Positions 7,159 to 17,754 of a DNA stretch of 26,031 nucleotides are shown one piece after another; the first letter of the stretch is position 1, and each line of letters starts with the position of its first letter. A model generated the notes under the pieces. It worked only from the letters and a program-made list of their open reading frames with translations, was not told the origin of the DNA and ran no database searches. The DNA comes from Chara braunii (lineage: Eukaryota > Streptophyta > Charophyceae > Charales > Characeae). The DNA lies in NCBI GenBank assembly GCA_003427395.1, contig BFEA01000386.1, forward strand, positions 168,937 to 194,967, in the 5' to 3' direction. A program made the position numbers and the translations under genes.

Positions 7159-8876
7159 GGCGAGGTCGGAGAGGAAGACGAAGGACAGGAGGGAGAGAGC
7201 GGAGAAAGAGTTAGATCGTCGTCGTTCTCCTCGCTTTCCGAGGAAGAAGAGGGAGGAAGATCAGAGGGAGGAAGAGGACGGAGGTAGGAGGTATGCCGGA
7301 CGATGGGGACAGAGCTATGGCTGGCACTAGCCTCAGGCGCGATGCGCACCGTATTGGCGCCGTTGGGTCATAGCTCGACAACGCGAAAGCGGCCAGAGAA
7401 TTTGGGAGCGGGTTTCCGGTCGCGTGCACGTTCACGTACCTGCACTAGGTCCCCTAATTTATATTGATGCTGGGCCCCAACATTTCCATTCCGAGCCTCG
7501 GAGCTACGGACCTGCCTACCGTGGGCCAGATCGGTCATCCGTTGCCTTTTTCGGACTAACTTCGGGACGGCCCGCTCCATTAATTCGGTGTACTTTTTGG
7601 CCTTGGCCTTGAGGGCTGCACGCGTGTCTCTACCCCCTGCTTCGGCAATTTTCGAGTTACCCCGGTAGTCGACACAGGGAAGGCTATTAGTACGAAGCTG
7701 AAAAGGGGTAAACCCCATGGACTCGTGAGGGGTGGGCCGGTGGATCCCAACGATCTGATATACGATCTCGGGCTACGGACACGTGTCGTGGGCCGCTAAA
7801 TTCCTGCGAAGGGCGGTTTTAATCATACGGTTGGCCAACCCATTCGCCTGGGACACGTGGGGTGCTGTATGTCGGAGCGTGACGCCCCTTCGTGCGAGCA
7901 ATTCCTCTACTTCTCCCTTAAATTCGGACCCATTTTCGGTTAAAATTTCTTCCGTATCTAGATGAGTGTAGAGGAACCGATCGATGTACATGGCTATTTC
8001 TGCGGCCTTGCGGGTCTTACAGGGATAGACCTCGATGTACTTTGAAAAATGGTCAATTAATACTAGAAGGATAGAATATTCGCAGCGGTTTGGGCCAGGT
8101 GGCACGTCTATATCTGTTGTGTCCATACTGACTCGCTGGAAGGGGCGCTCTACTTCCATTGGTACTATCGTGTTTGGTCCCCGTATTGGGGCGCGATCAG
8201 CGGCACAGACCAGACAGTTGGCGACAATGTATCTGACATCATCTCGTATGTTGGACCAGAACCATCGGTTCAGGTCTATAGTTGCCTCCGTGACACGTAT
8301 CGCGAAATGAGCGGCCTGTTCTTCGTGAGCCGATCGGATCCAATCATATCTCTGGAATGGATGGGGAACCGTCAACCACGAACCCGATCCGTCAGTTTTA
8401 CGCTTGTCCAAATGACCGTTGATCCACCGATAGTCCCGAGATCTCTTGATTGCCCTACGTCTGTCGTGTTTGGTGAGGTGTCCCAATGATAATCCCGCTA
8501 ATTTCGCCAATAAATTTTTATCCGTCCAAACCTCTGCTCGTCGGTATTTTTCGTTGTATTCAGGGCCGTCTGTACGGGCGGCCTCGAATCGAACATCCGT
8601 TGGGAGTTTGTTCGTTCTACACAGGGGGCACCTCCATTCCTTGCTACTCGTCCGATATCGAACGTAGGCCCCGTGCGCACGATTGACACACGTGGCACAT
8701 TCTACCCAATCGACAAACCCGATTTTGAAAGGATGACAGTCGACCCCATAAACCCGTGCAATACACGTGCAAAAATAACAGAATTTATCGGGGAGGGTGG
8801 CAAAGAAAGCCGAGGAAGTGAGAGGGGCATAATTAGTAGGAGATGAAGGGGTTGCGGAGGCAGGTGGGGTAGTCAT
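7155..8876 (-). pseudogene. Element 1 integrase with N-terminal PHD-like finger
   Basis: Integrase inserts element cDNA into the host genome. This frame has 574 codons from an ATG at 8876, with two in-frame stops (TAG 7775-7773, TGA 7370-7368), both where Trp is likely. Residues 33-86 form a PHD-like zinc finger: CYFC, CH 47-48, WVECATC, H68, WRCPLC. The Cys normally following H-x2 is Tyr. The integrase HHCC finger follows (SAHEEQAAH, then NCLVC). In the core the first Asp lies in SMDTTDID. The second position reads TENGSEF (Glu for Asp), and the third reads NGLANRM (Asn for Glu), so catalysis should be lost. The C-terminal part has GFTPFQLRTNS and the GPY/F-like KFSGRFRVVEL, then a Ser-rich acidic tail ending in ATGA. 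It is in a different frame from RNase H, so it may have been a separate ORF. Confidence 0.85.
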
Positions 8877-8946
8877 GATGACAGAGGAGGAGGGATGAGA
8901 CTGAATTGCGGAGAGGGTAGAACAGACAAATTGGTCCTTGTGTCAC

Positions 8947-9363
8947 TTACTGCTTTGACAAGATCTCCACTTGGCCGTACCAGAGCCCAACCTCCTGTTC
9001 GGGTTCGTTCCACGGAATCACCTCCTCACTCTTCGGAACTTTCTCAGGCCGGTGCAGTCGTGTCAGTCCGTCCGCATTCCCGTGTCTCTCGTGCTTCCGA
9101 TGACGAATGTCAAAGTCCATGCTCTGCAGCACCGTTTCCCATCGCCCGATCATACCAGAGTAATCCTTTGATTTATTCAGAGCCAACAGGGGCTCATGAT
9201 TGGTTACCAAGGTGAACTTCCGCCCGTACAGGTAAGCGCGAAAGTGACTGATTCCCCAGAGTGCCGCGTAGCATTCTCCCGTTGGGGCGGCGTAGTTGCG
9301 CTTGCAGGCGGGTACTGATTTGGACGCATACTCCACCACGCTCTCGAATCCACTTGGTCCCAC
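8947..9363 (-). pseudogene. Element 1 RNase H domain, 5' part lost
   Basis: RNase H removes the RNA strand during reverse transcription. The frame shows VVEYASKS, PTGECYAALWGI (with the catalytic Glu), LVTNHEPLLAL, and HGNADGLTRL near the end. The usual TDH motif is TNH, so the third catalytic Asp is Asn. The first catalytic motif (TDAS) is missing: at the corresponding place there is a 9-bp minisatellite (9377-9442) and stops. The frame ends at TAA 8947, about 70 bp before the integrase ATG. Confidence 0.85.
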
Positions 9364-9376
9364 CTGGGCAAGGATC

Positions 9377-9442
9377 GCCGAAATTGCCGAGTATGATCAA
9401 ATCGCCAAAAATGCCAAAAATTTCGCCGAAAATGCCGAAATG
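9377..9442. repeat. 9-bp minisatellite inside RNase H
   Basis: Units of GCCRAAAWT type: GCCGAAATT, GCCGAGTAT, GATCAAATC, GCCAAAAAT twice, then after TTC, GCCGAAAAT and GCCGAAATG. The array replaces the start of the RNase H domain. Confidence 0.8.
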
Positions 9443-9840
9443 AGAGCGGCCTTGAGTTTCGAAAACTCTTGATCACACTCCGGCATCCAGATCAACGGCT
9501 GATCTTTGCGCAACAGATTTGTGAGGGGTCCCACAATCGCCGCGAAGCCCTTGATAAATCTTCGGTAGTTCGAGGCCAGGCCCAAAAAGGCACGAACTTG
9601 CGTGATAGTCGTAGGCACCGACGCATCTCTGACAGCTGCCACCTTTTGCAGCTCCGGTTGGAGCCCTTTGTTTGTTACCACGTGTCCTAAGAAGGAAATG
9701 GTGGTAAGGAAAAACTGACACTTCTCGAGCGCCACTTTGAAACCCGCATCTCGTAACGCATGCAGAGCCCACTCGATGTGTTGTACGTGTCCCTCATAGG
9801 AACTCGAGTACACTAGAATGTCATCCATGTACACAATCAC
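9397..9840 (-). pseudogene. Element 1 reverse transcriptase, C-terminal part
   Basis: This contains the RT active-site motif VYMDDILVYS at its start, then FLGHVVTNKGLQP (thumb-side motif), VRAFLGLASNYRRFI and the connection region PLTNLLRKDQPLIW typical of Ty3/gypsy pol. Both Asp of YMDD are present. It is out of frame with the upstream protease-RT part because of an indel near 9845. It loses sense in the minisatellite at its 3' end. Confidence 0.9.
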
Positions 9841-11806
9841 GCAGTCGCACGAAATTATGAAAAATCGTATTCATGGCTCGCTGAAAGGTCGCGGGGGCGT
9901 TACAGATACCCATCGGACATCGAATCCACTGCCACGTACCCTCGAAAAGCACAAATGCCGCTTTCGGACGATCTTCTTCTCGGACAAGAAGATGATGGAA
10001 CCCATGACGAACATCAAACTTACTGAAAAATCGGGCACTCCAAATCGCATCCAACAACTCATCAATCCGGGGGAGGGGGTACACATCTTTGATCGTGATA
10101 TCATTCAATTTTCGATAATCAATACAAATGCGAATCCCTCCGGCCTTTTTAGGCACGATTACTACAGGAAAAGACCATGGACCTATAGCCGGTTCGATCC
10201 ATCCATTAGCTTCAAACTCTTTAATCCGGTGAAAAGCGATTATTCTTTGAGTTGGCGAGTATCGATAAGGAACGCAGCCAATGGGCGGATGTTCTCCCGT
10301 GAGGATGGCATGCTCGATCATGTTAGTCAAGCCGATATCATTATCATGCACTCTCAGCACCTCGACATAACCGTTCAAAACATTGATTAATGACTTTCGA
10401 AGTTCCGCGGGAACGTAGTTCAGCAGGGCGATTGTCGATTCCCCAGAAATATGAAGGGGTATGTCGATCCAATCAACCGGCTGCTTCCGTTGATCGTAGA
10501 TACTCGAAAAGACGGAACTACTGGTGCGAACGGAGAAGACAGTCGCAATCATCTGTGATTCGGCGGGGCTGATCATTTCGGTTTCTTTAGCTTCGGCATC
10601 AGTTTCTACGTCGGCCGAAATCTGCTCCACAGTCAGTCCTGTTTGGTCCGTCATCTCTTGCATTAGATCAGGCACATCATCTACCAACGCTTCTGCTTTC
10701 TTTTTAATCAAAGCGATGGTCGCCCCCGTCGTTAGTAACGATCTGGGCGGGAAAACAGAAACGTCTAGATACTGTTCTGTTTGTTGATAACGTGTTCGTA
10801 AGGAAAGTGCTCCCTCATACAAGGTACGAGGGGGTTCCAAATCATCAGCCAGGTCAGACACTTGTAATATGGGTTGCCCGAGGAGGACTGAAGGATTGAC
10901 CTGGGTTGTCAGAGGCGAGAGCGCTCTGTCTTCTGAATCCACGTGGAAGCTTCGGGCAGTGTCGGGGCACACTTGAAATTCTTCGGGAATTTCGTGTTCG
11001 AAAAGTTCAACCAGGTGCTTCCATTCATCCTCACTAGGCAATTCTTCTTCGACTTCCTGTTCCCCGGTTCCGCTACCGATGTCCGAGGAAGAATACTCCT
11101 CGGAATCAATGCATCGAATCGTCCCTATTTGGGCCGAGTTAGGAGTTCGTTTTATCGTTCGGGTGGAAATACGCAAGGGAACAGTTTGAGGCTTTCCCCC
11201 AGTTTGCGTGAGCACCAGTTGCTTGGAATCAAAATGCAAACGTGCGCCCACCGCCATCGCCCAAGGTAATCCTAATAGTACAGAATAAGAGCGTACGTCT
11301 ATCACGAGCGCGTTAACGAGGATGCGTACTCGTCCGACTTTTACAGCCACATTCTCAATAACGCCGACGATGTTCATTGCTTCCTCGTCGGCAGAGACAT
11401 AATAGTCTTTGCCAGATTGAGGAAGAATGTATCCAAGTCGTCCCGTCTTCCTGACAATGTCTAACGAGATAGCCACTGCAGAAGACCCTGTGTCGATAAG
11501 GGCGTTAAACGGCTTGCCCCAAACTTCACAATCACATTCCGCGCTCTTCCACAGTACCGGCCGAGCTCGTACGAAGTGATCCTTTTCTGCTAAAGAGATC
11601 GCTCCTATACGTGCGGCCTCGGGTTCGTCGGCTTCGGGTTCGGGCGGTGCAACTTCCTCGCTTCCTTCCTTCTTCTTCAACATTCGCTGTATGCGCTGAT
11701 AGGTGAAGCGCTTTTGATTTTTCTGGCAATGTTGCAAAAGTTTATCGTTGGCCGCTTCAGATATGGTGAGCAGATGTCCCACCGGGATCGGAACACGGAT
11801 ATCCAA
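9821..11806 (-). pseudogene. Element 1 protease and reverse transcriptase, N-terminal part
   Basis: The open frame has 661 codons. An aspartic protease has the intact motif ALIDTGSSAVAIS (D105) and a later hydrophobic segment VLLGLPWA. After an acidic linker comes RT: WSFPVVIVPKKAGGIRICID, DYRKLND, PLPRIDELLD, SKFDVRHGF (first catalytic Asp, about 598) and CPMGICNAPATFQRAMN. The frame then breaks just before YMDD. It is in the same frame as gag, separated by TAG (11938-11936) and TAA (11809-11807), with coding-like sequence between. The ORF therefore begins inside a longer gag-pol reading frame, not at a true start (the first codon of the open frame is TTG). Confidence 0.9.
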
Positions 11807-11935
11807 TTACTTGAGCGCTCGTAACACATCAATTTCTCCTGTCCGAAATTGCGGACCAGGATTGGATTCGTGATCTACCCATTCGAGATCATCAGGGGCC
11901 GATCGGATCGCTCCGACCATGCCTGCAAGATGAAG

Positions 11936-13177
11936 CTACTCGAGTGGATCGACCACGTCAGCAGCGTCAGAGGAAGAAGCTCCCGATGTCGACGCCGTTG
12001 CCGTCGAGGGGGAAAGTTGTTCTGGGGCATATGCTACGAGTTCCCCTCCTTGGGCCGTATCCATCAATGCGGCCACTCGTCCTTGATTCAGGGCGACAGA
12101 GGCCGCAACAGGTGGGGGCTGATTACGCTTTGGCTGCGGATAGTCTCGGGCGAAATGTCCGGGCTGTTTGTAGTTAAAACACTCGATCTTTCCTGCTGGA
12201 TTAACTGGGTGAGGGAACTGAGGTGCGTATCCTGGTGCAGGCGGGGCAGTCAAGAGTGGAAATGACGCGGGAGCAGACCGAGCAGGGGCCGGGTTTGGCT
12301 TAATTAGCCTGCTCATTATCTCTTCCATTCGCTCCATGTGAGCGGCCTGCATTTGGATCAAGTTGCTCATCCATTCAGACTGCTTGGTAGTGGCCGTATG
12401 GATCATTTGGGCAAGATGTAAGTTGGTTACAGCTTGCGAGGGGAGTTCGTGGGAGATTCTGCTCTTAACTGCTGCTATCGGTTGATTCACCGGGGGAGAA
12501 GAAGAAGGAACAGGTGGGATGTCGGGAAGGTCATGGTCGAGGCGGGGATAAAACCGTTCTACCGCCCGTAACCACGATCGCCTTTTAGCCGCTACATCGT
12601 GTATAGTGTCCGTAATATCCTCATCTCCCTGACTGATATATTTTTTGGTACCAGCCAGGTCTAGTTCCAACGCTTTAGCGATGATAGCAGATCGTTGGTG
12701 TGTCTTTGGCGGGACCTTTTTCTGTAACTTCCCTTTCAACGTCGGACTTCGTAGGTGATCGATGAACAAATCCCGAGCGGATTTCTCGTCTCGCCCAGAT
12801 TTGTCCAACGTGGTTTGAAATCGATCCACGAAATCGGGCAGCAATTCCCTTGGTCCTTGTGGCCGAGTTTTAAGCACGTACCAGGCGACATCTTCACTGA
12901 CCGTATCGAATCGAGCCAAGAAGGCTTGTTTGAAAGTATTTCAATCTACCCATGCATGCTTTCTAAACCAGTCATGTGACGTATTACGGAGTAGCAAGGT
13001 AAGAACGCGGGGAAGATCACCCGAGCTATAACCTTGAGCTTCAACGGCTTCCAACCAAGCTTCGGGGTGGGTATGGTTAGGAAAGAAGGGGAAGGGGGCA
13101 GGAATGCTAACGATCACCCTATTACCGTCTACCATTGGTATGGCCGGTATAGCCGTACTAGATATAGATCTGGTCAC
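11936..13177 (-). pseudogene. Element 1 gag
   Basis: Gag forms the intracellular particle and binds element RNA. The frame runs about 413 codons, with an in-frame TGA at 12943-12941 that probably replaces Trp (sequence context HAWVD then NTFKQAFLARF, a typical gag motif). The N-terminal part has HPEAWLEAVEAQGY, the middle has EDVAWYVLK and a helix-rich region. The zinc knuckle near 12175 reads CFNYKQPGHFARDY: of the CCHC residues only the first Cys and the His remain, two being Tyr. The first in-frame ATG is at 13135; the frame is open somewhat further upstream, so the start is uncertain. TAG at 11938-11936 separates it from in-frame pol. Confidence 0.85.
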
Positions 13178-13258
13178 TGGACGATCTCGGCGAGCGGGTG
13201 GGGGACTTCTTCTACCTCTCGCTAGTTCGACTTACTATCATCAGAACCGACACGTGTC

Positions 13259-13271
13259 GGCTCCGATACCA
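13259..13271 (-). promoter_or_regulatory. Element 1 primer-binding site (tRNA-Met type)
   Basis: The minus strand reads TGGTATCGGAGCC, matching the classical initiator tRNA-Met primer site TGGTATCAGAGCC at 12 of 13 positions. It abuts the inner edge of the right LTR and so fixes the direction of transcription as right to left. Confidence 0.88.
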
Positions 13272-15972
13272 ACCTCACGCCCTGTGCCGTCTTTCGTTCG
13301 TAGTGCTAGATGTGCGGAAAGAGGCCCTGAAAAACAGCAAGATGGGGTGTGCCAAGGATTTTTGAAAATTGAGTGTGGGGACACAGATGGAACTGAAATC
13401 CCCCGTGTTGGTCCGATGAAGTAAGTCGGTGGCTTTCGCGCGTCGCGGAATGCGCGCGCGGTCACGGCGCGAAAGGAGAAAAATCCAAATTCAATCCAAA
13501 AAATATTGTCGAGCTTCCCACCGTGCTACGGCCCATCGTTTAGAGCGGAAGGGCTTTGACACGCTTCGCGTGTCTCGCTTTCGTATAAAATCCCGTCGTC
13601 GCTCGCTGACCAGTTCTGAGTCGGACGTGGATGGTCTCAGCCGCGTGGCTCTTTCCTTATGCTCGTCTTCACTCCGTATTCGGTAGTGGAAGCCCTTTGC
13701 TTCGTAGCGATCGAAACGTTGACACTCTGTGCACAGGGTCCGAGGCCAATGGGGCGCCACTGCCGTCCACAGAATGACGATCATCTCGTTAAAGGGGAGC
13801 AATATTGAGTAGGGTGAAAAATGCGTATCGATAATGACAAATCCAACATCCACAAATCCAGAGCAACGATTTTCGGGAGGAAAGTAATATTGTCCGCTGA
13901 TTCGTGCGACAGCTTCTCGTACGTCCCACTCACATACACGTGTTCTTTCCTCATTGTAGGCAAAAGGTCGTGTTGATACGGGAGGTACGGGAGGCTGACG
14001 CCTGATCGAAGGGTGCTTGTCAGTCCACATGTCAATCAATTGCAAAAATTATGAGACGTCATCAAGAAAAAAAACGCTCGCGCAGTCACCAATCAATCCT
14101 TTTCGACACGAGAGAGAGAGAGAAAGCACTCATCAGCTCGATCATGCATGTAACGAAGGGACCGACCCGCGACTCAGGTTTCCGTAAGCCACCGCGGTGT
14201 TGATCCCAGACGCCTTATTTTTCGAGGCTGCTTTGTAGATCGGCTGCAGATGTCATGCAACATAAGGCAGATGACATGCGCAGTGCATTCGGAACTACAG
14301 ATATAAACACTCTTGCATTCTCAAACAAAATCCCGCTGAGTGCGACGCATAATCAATGCAAAAAGGCAAGTATTTCCATACATACATTCACTGTGGAAGG
14401 TGCGAAAATGACAAGGGTACACAGGTCGGAAATCAACCGAGGGAAGTGTACACACGCATCCACCGTTTACAAGACAAGAGGGTCAACTCCTCGACATTTG
14501 CGGATTACCCAGGAAACTAATGGAAGAGTTCCGGAAGAAGTTCTTTCACCCAGGAAAGCACACATATTCATTCCCATTCAAGAGAGAGAGAGACAATCAT
14601 CGAGACACATCATCATTCAAAGATAGAGGANAGAGAGNGNGACGGGAGAGGAATGTCGAGATAGAAGATGACAAGATCCGAAAAGAGGAAGTTCGNCGTT
14701 GCCNCCGTACACTCACGCCCGAGATAAAGATCCGCAACAACAAGGCGCATTCGCCATGAATTCCAATATGGCCCCGGGCCAATCACTCACTCAACTCCAA
14801 TCATCGATCCTCNTACCCGCACCGACGATCCCGGCCGTCGCGTGCTAACTCCCACCACTGCGATCGTTACCCCGCCGACGTAAACTCGACGCGGTTCGCT
14901 CGGATCCCACAGTCCGTCGTGGNGATCAAGCGCNCAACCGGCCAGCCTATCNTCAGCCCGACAGGACTTTCCGACTCGCACCAAACACTCTGCCTAGCCN
15001 CTGCTTCCCGGAAGCTGGCTNGGGAGTCGAGAANGTAAGAGAGATTTGNGGACGCGCTTGCGGATTTTATAGTTGCGACAAGGGAGACAGAAGGAGGAGA
15101 AAGCGAAGNGAAAGTTNAGGTGTAAGAGGAGAAGCAGGAGGAGAAGACTTTGAGAAGAGCGCTCNNTGGAAGCCATGTTGATCCCTCGAGACTCAAGGTT
15201 CAACCAATCNGATTNGTNNCGCAATAGGAAGATCCTATTGATCCACGTACCTGATTGGCNAGCGNGAGTTATCGAAGGATCGACCGGGCGTCGTNCGCTG
15301 GTGAGAAGAGAAAAAGGCGCGAGAAGTAGCGCAAGACGGGTCCAAGATTCAGATGATCAAGAAACGGAAATGGGCGCGCAAAGAGCAGAGCGGGAGAGAG
15401 AGAGAGAAAAACAGTTACGAGGAGAGACAAAGAGGAGGGGGAAGGAAAAAGGAGCGCGGAAGAGAGCGATGCGGGGGATAGAGAGGAGAAAGCTTCGCAT
15501 GCGCGGCACCGTCAACAAAAAGAGAGAAAAAAGGCACGTAAACAGTGACAGCTTGCCTATGTCCTAAACCAATTCAAAATTGAAATCACCATATCCGCGC
15601 GCGAAAAAGCGACGCGGGAAAAGAAAGTCCTACGCCTATTCGTATCCCCACAAAATTCCAAGAGCTTTCCCCAACGCGACCGAGAACATTCATACACAAA
15701 AAGGACATGTCGAAGTTCCGCTTATCCCGGAATTCCCAACCGACGGTCCCAATTCCTAGTGCGCTCGCTAAGGCGCACGTAAATTCCTATGTATTTCCCG
15801 AATCGCAAAAAGAAAAAGCTGAGCCCGGGAATTGTAAAAGCTTTCGAAAGATGGGGGCCCAAACGCGGCACCCGAAATCAAGAAAACGAAACGGGGTTTT
15901 TATGGGGTTGGTATGATACAAGCAAAAAAAGGGTACGAAAGATAGCACGGGTTCGAGAAGTAGTTCGTCACA
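13270..15972 (-). repeat. Element 1 5' LTR (right)
   Basis: This matches the left LTR over its length. Its outer end is CGTCACA, followed by the CCCT duplication. At its inner end the terminal CGCGTCACA seen on the left LTR (minus-strand reading) is absent, and the primer site follows directly. The block about 14505-15423, including 24 N, is identical to the left LTR. Confidence 0.88.
13491..14045 (-). CDS. LTR-internal ORF, 184 codons, unknown
   Basis: This is an open sense-direction frame in the right LTR. It contains LIDMWTDKHPSI, RVCEWDVREAVARISG, a hydrophobic stretch GFVDVGFVIIDTHF, LCTECQRFDRYEAKGF (a CxxC pair) and an Arg-rich C-terminus. The composition looks protein-like rather than random, and the left LTR retains the same residues in two frames. 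No family is recognised and no start signal can be defended (the first codon may not be the true start, since the left copy extends further N-terminally). It may be a captured host fragment. No catalytic motif is visible. Confidence 0.35.
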   Translation of the reverse strand: MQLIDMWTDKHPSIRRQPPVPPVSTRPFAYNEERTRVCEWDVREAVARISGQYYFPPENRCSGFVDVGFVIIDTHFSPYSILLPFNEMIVILWTAVAPHWPRTLCTECQRFDRYEAKGFHYRIRSEDEHKERATRLRPSTSDSELVSERRRDFIRKRDTRSVSKPFRSKRWAVARWEARQYFLD

Positions 15973-15976
15973 CCCT
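15973..15976. repeat. Target site duplication CCCT, right
   Basis: CCCT follows the LTR end CGTCACA and matches 2046-2049. The sequence on both sides of the element is pyrimidine-rich, as expected if one tract was split. Confidence 0.7.
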
Positions 15977-16102
15977 CTCGCAGCCATCAACCCCCCCTCC
16001 TCCTCCTCAACCTCCCCCCTGCCCCCCCCTCACCTCATCCGTCCCCCAGCATCAGCAGCGGTAGCGGCTCCGGTCGGAAGAAGTTATGGGATCTCCCAAT
16101 AG
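15977..16102 (+). pseudogene. Proline-rich open frame, 3' part
   Basis: This continues the frame of 1741-2049 in phase after the target duplication: proline and serine runs, then APVGRSYGISQ and TAG at 16100-16102. An overlapping frame from ATG 16086 to 16316 (GVYWQDGDQGRRNSGFRTDK) also looks somewhat protein-like, so a frame change at the end is possible. Confidence 0.25.
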
Positions 16103-17612
16103 GAGGGGGGTGGCTGGAATGAGACAGGATGGAGTATACTGGCAAGATGGTGACCAAGGACGAAGGAACTCTGGCTTCAGGACAGATAAAAAGATGACGG
16201 CTGGGGCAGGTGCAGCAAATGGTTTCAGCAGCCACAGTATGACATGGCCCACGTGGGCCTCATACTATAAATGGTCCCAATGCCAACCCTATAACTTTCC
16301 AGTACTCTGGCAGTAAGAAAGCGAAGATGCTAATTGCTATATGATCACTTGTGGCGGCCTGGTTCTAGGCTGAAGAGGCATTGCATCCATACATTCTAAA
16401 GAAAACTAGCAGATGGATGTGTCCTCTGTGCGTGATGATTGACGTTAAACTATGGTAGAACCTGATCGAGTTTGTCTGCACCCAGCTGAGCATGAGTTCA
16501 GCCAGTCCCCCTGAGAGCATACTCACACCACTATTTTCCTGACTGTATCTGACCGCAATTACTTCAAGATCTGGATGCATCTGACTGCAATCACGTCCAG
16601 AGCTCAGTAGAAAAGAGCCCTAGTGTGAGAATGCCCTGAAAGCGATGGGCAAAGAGTGTATAATCATACAGTTTTGCAAGTGCTGCGGGATCTGATCCAA
16701 CCTGATCGGATCGATTGGGGCCAGCATCTGGCCAAGGTAGCAAGCATGTGCAACAGCTCCGTCTGCTCTGTGATGGTGAGTGAGAAATCCACCCCATTTC
16801 ACGACTTGCCGGTGGAAAAGGAACCGGACTGAGGCTCCCCAGCATGGATACGGAACCAGGCCCATAAGGAGACCTGTTTTTTTTAATTTTTTATAAAGGA
16901 CCGCACTCCACTTGACTCGAACGCGCCCGTCTATTTTCTGGTTCCAGATCAGTGACCCCTAGGTATCTGTTTCGAACGCCGAAGTTTACCATCGGTAAAC
17001 GGAGATGAGATTCGACAGCAGTCAGGGATATGCAGAAGGTCCAGGAAGCACATGGCAAATGAGAACCAGTAACTAAGCTCCAAAGGCCTACTGCATTCAT
17101 AGAAGGGGATATACCCCATGGGAAGAGGGCTTGTCAAGAAAACTTCCACGGAGACAGTTTGGGGCCTAGGGCCATAGAAAGTTCTGCGCATTGTTGGCGA
17201 TGCTGCCGATGGACCATCTCAGCTCCTGTGAATGTGCCCTGGCTGGATTGCACGCCTCAAAGTCGATGCTGTATGGCCCACCATGCCAGGTCAAAAGGAG
17301 AAGTCTGCACCCCCTATTGCGATCAATGGCTATGCCGAGGTGGCAAAGCTTGTCTTATGGTTGCCCCAGAAAAGAGGAAGATCCAGCAAAATGTAAGAAG
17401 TCTCTGTCACGGATAGCAAAGAAGCGCAGGAGCAGCAGGAATGGGGTTGCCAGTGTTTGCAGCATCCTGCTATGATGGATGACTATGCTGCAGTCCTGAA
17501 AACTCTCACTTGTCGGATGGTATGGCCACCTGGGAAAAGAGGATGACCCAGCAAGATTGTAAGGACTCTGCCAAGTGGTAACATGATGTATAGAGTCTGA
17601 CACCTGCCTGGT
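16103..17612. other. Inter-element sequence without a clear gene
   Basis: Short open frames occur on both strands but none shows a recognisable domain. A perfect 7-bp hairpin GTTTACC-ATC-GGTAAAC lies at 16984-17000 and a T run at about 16876-16883. A degenerate repeat is visible: GAAAAGAGGAAGATCCAGCA near 17368 against GAAAAGAGGATGACCCAGCA near 17535, each followed by a TGTAAG-like segment, suggesting decayed coding repeats. Confidence 0.5.
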
Positions 17613-17754
17613 ACTGGAAGGTGAAAAGGAGAAGTGACGTTGCGACGTCAAGGTGAAGACATATGAAGAAGAGCAAGAATGGAACTGGAAGGTGAAAAGG
17701 AGAAGTGACATTGCGACGTCAAGTTCAAGACATATGAAGAAGAGCAAGAATGGA
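17613..17754. repeat. 71-bp tandem duplication
   Basis: Copies at 17613-17683 and 17684-17754 differ at only a few bases (GACGTTGCG against GACATTGCG, AAGGTGAAG against AAGTTCAAG). Each contains the near-palindrome GACGTTGCGACGTC or its variant. The period is not a multiple of three, so a frame crossing it would shift. Confidence 0.9.

Larger units (their letters stand above)
2050..15972 (-). mobile_element. Element 1: Ty3/gypsy-type LTR retrotransposon, decayed
   Basis: Two direct repeats of about 2.7 kb (2050-4754 and 13270-15972) flank gag, protease, reverse transcriptase, RNase H and integrase, read right to left. The order RT-RNase H-integrase marks the Ty3/gypsy type. The outer ends are TGTGACG...CGTCACA, flanked by CCCT duplications. 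A tRNA-Met-type primer site touches the right LTR. Downstream of integrase are two further sense ORFs. Many stops, at least two frame changes and lost catalytic residues show this copy is not autonomous. No ordinary polypurine tract is visible beside the left (3') LTR. Confidence 0.9.

Noticed and set aside
9818-10390. Plus-strand frame of 190 codons
   Set aside because: Lies antisense to clear reverse transcriptase coding sequence.
13583-13590. TATAAAA word in the right LTR
   Set aside because: It is on the plus strand, antisense to the element, and is not kept in the left LTR (TATCAAA).
16900-16930. B-box-like GTTCGAGTC on the minus strand, possible SINE or tRNA
   Set aside because: No matching A box, no acceptor stem and no tRNA cloverleaf could be drawn.
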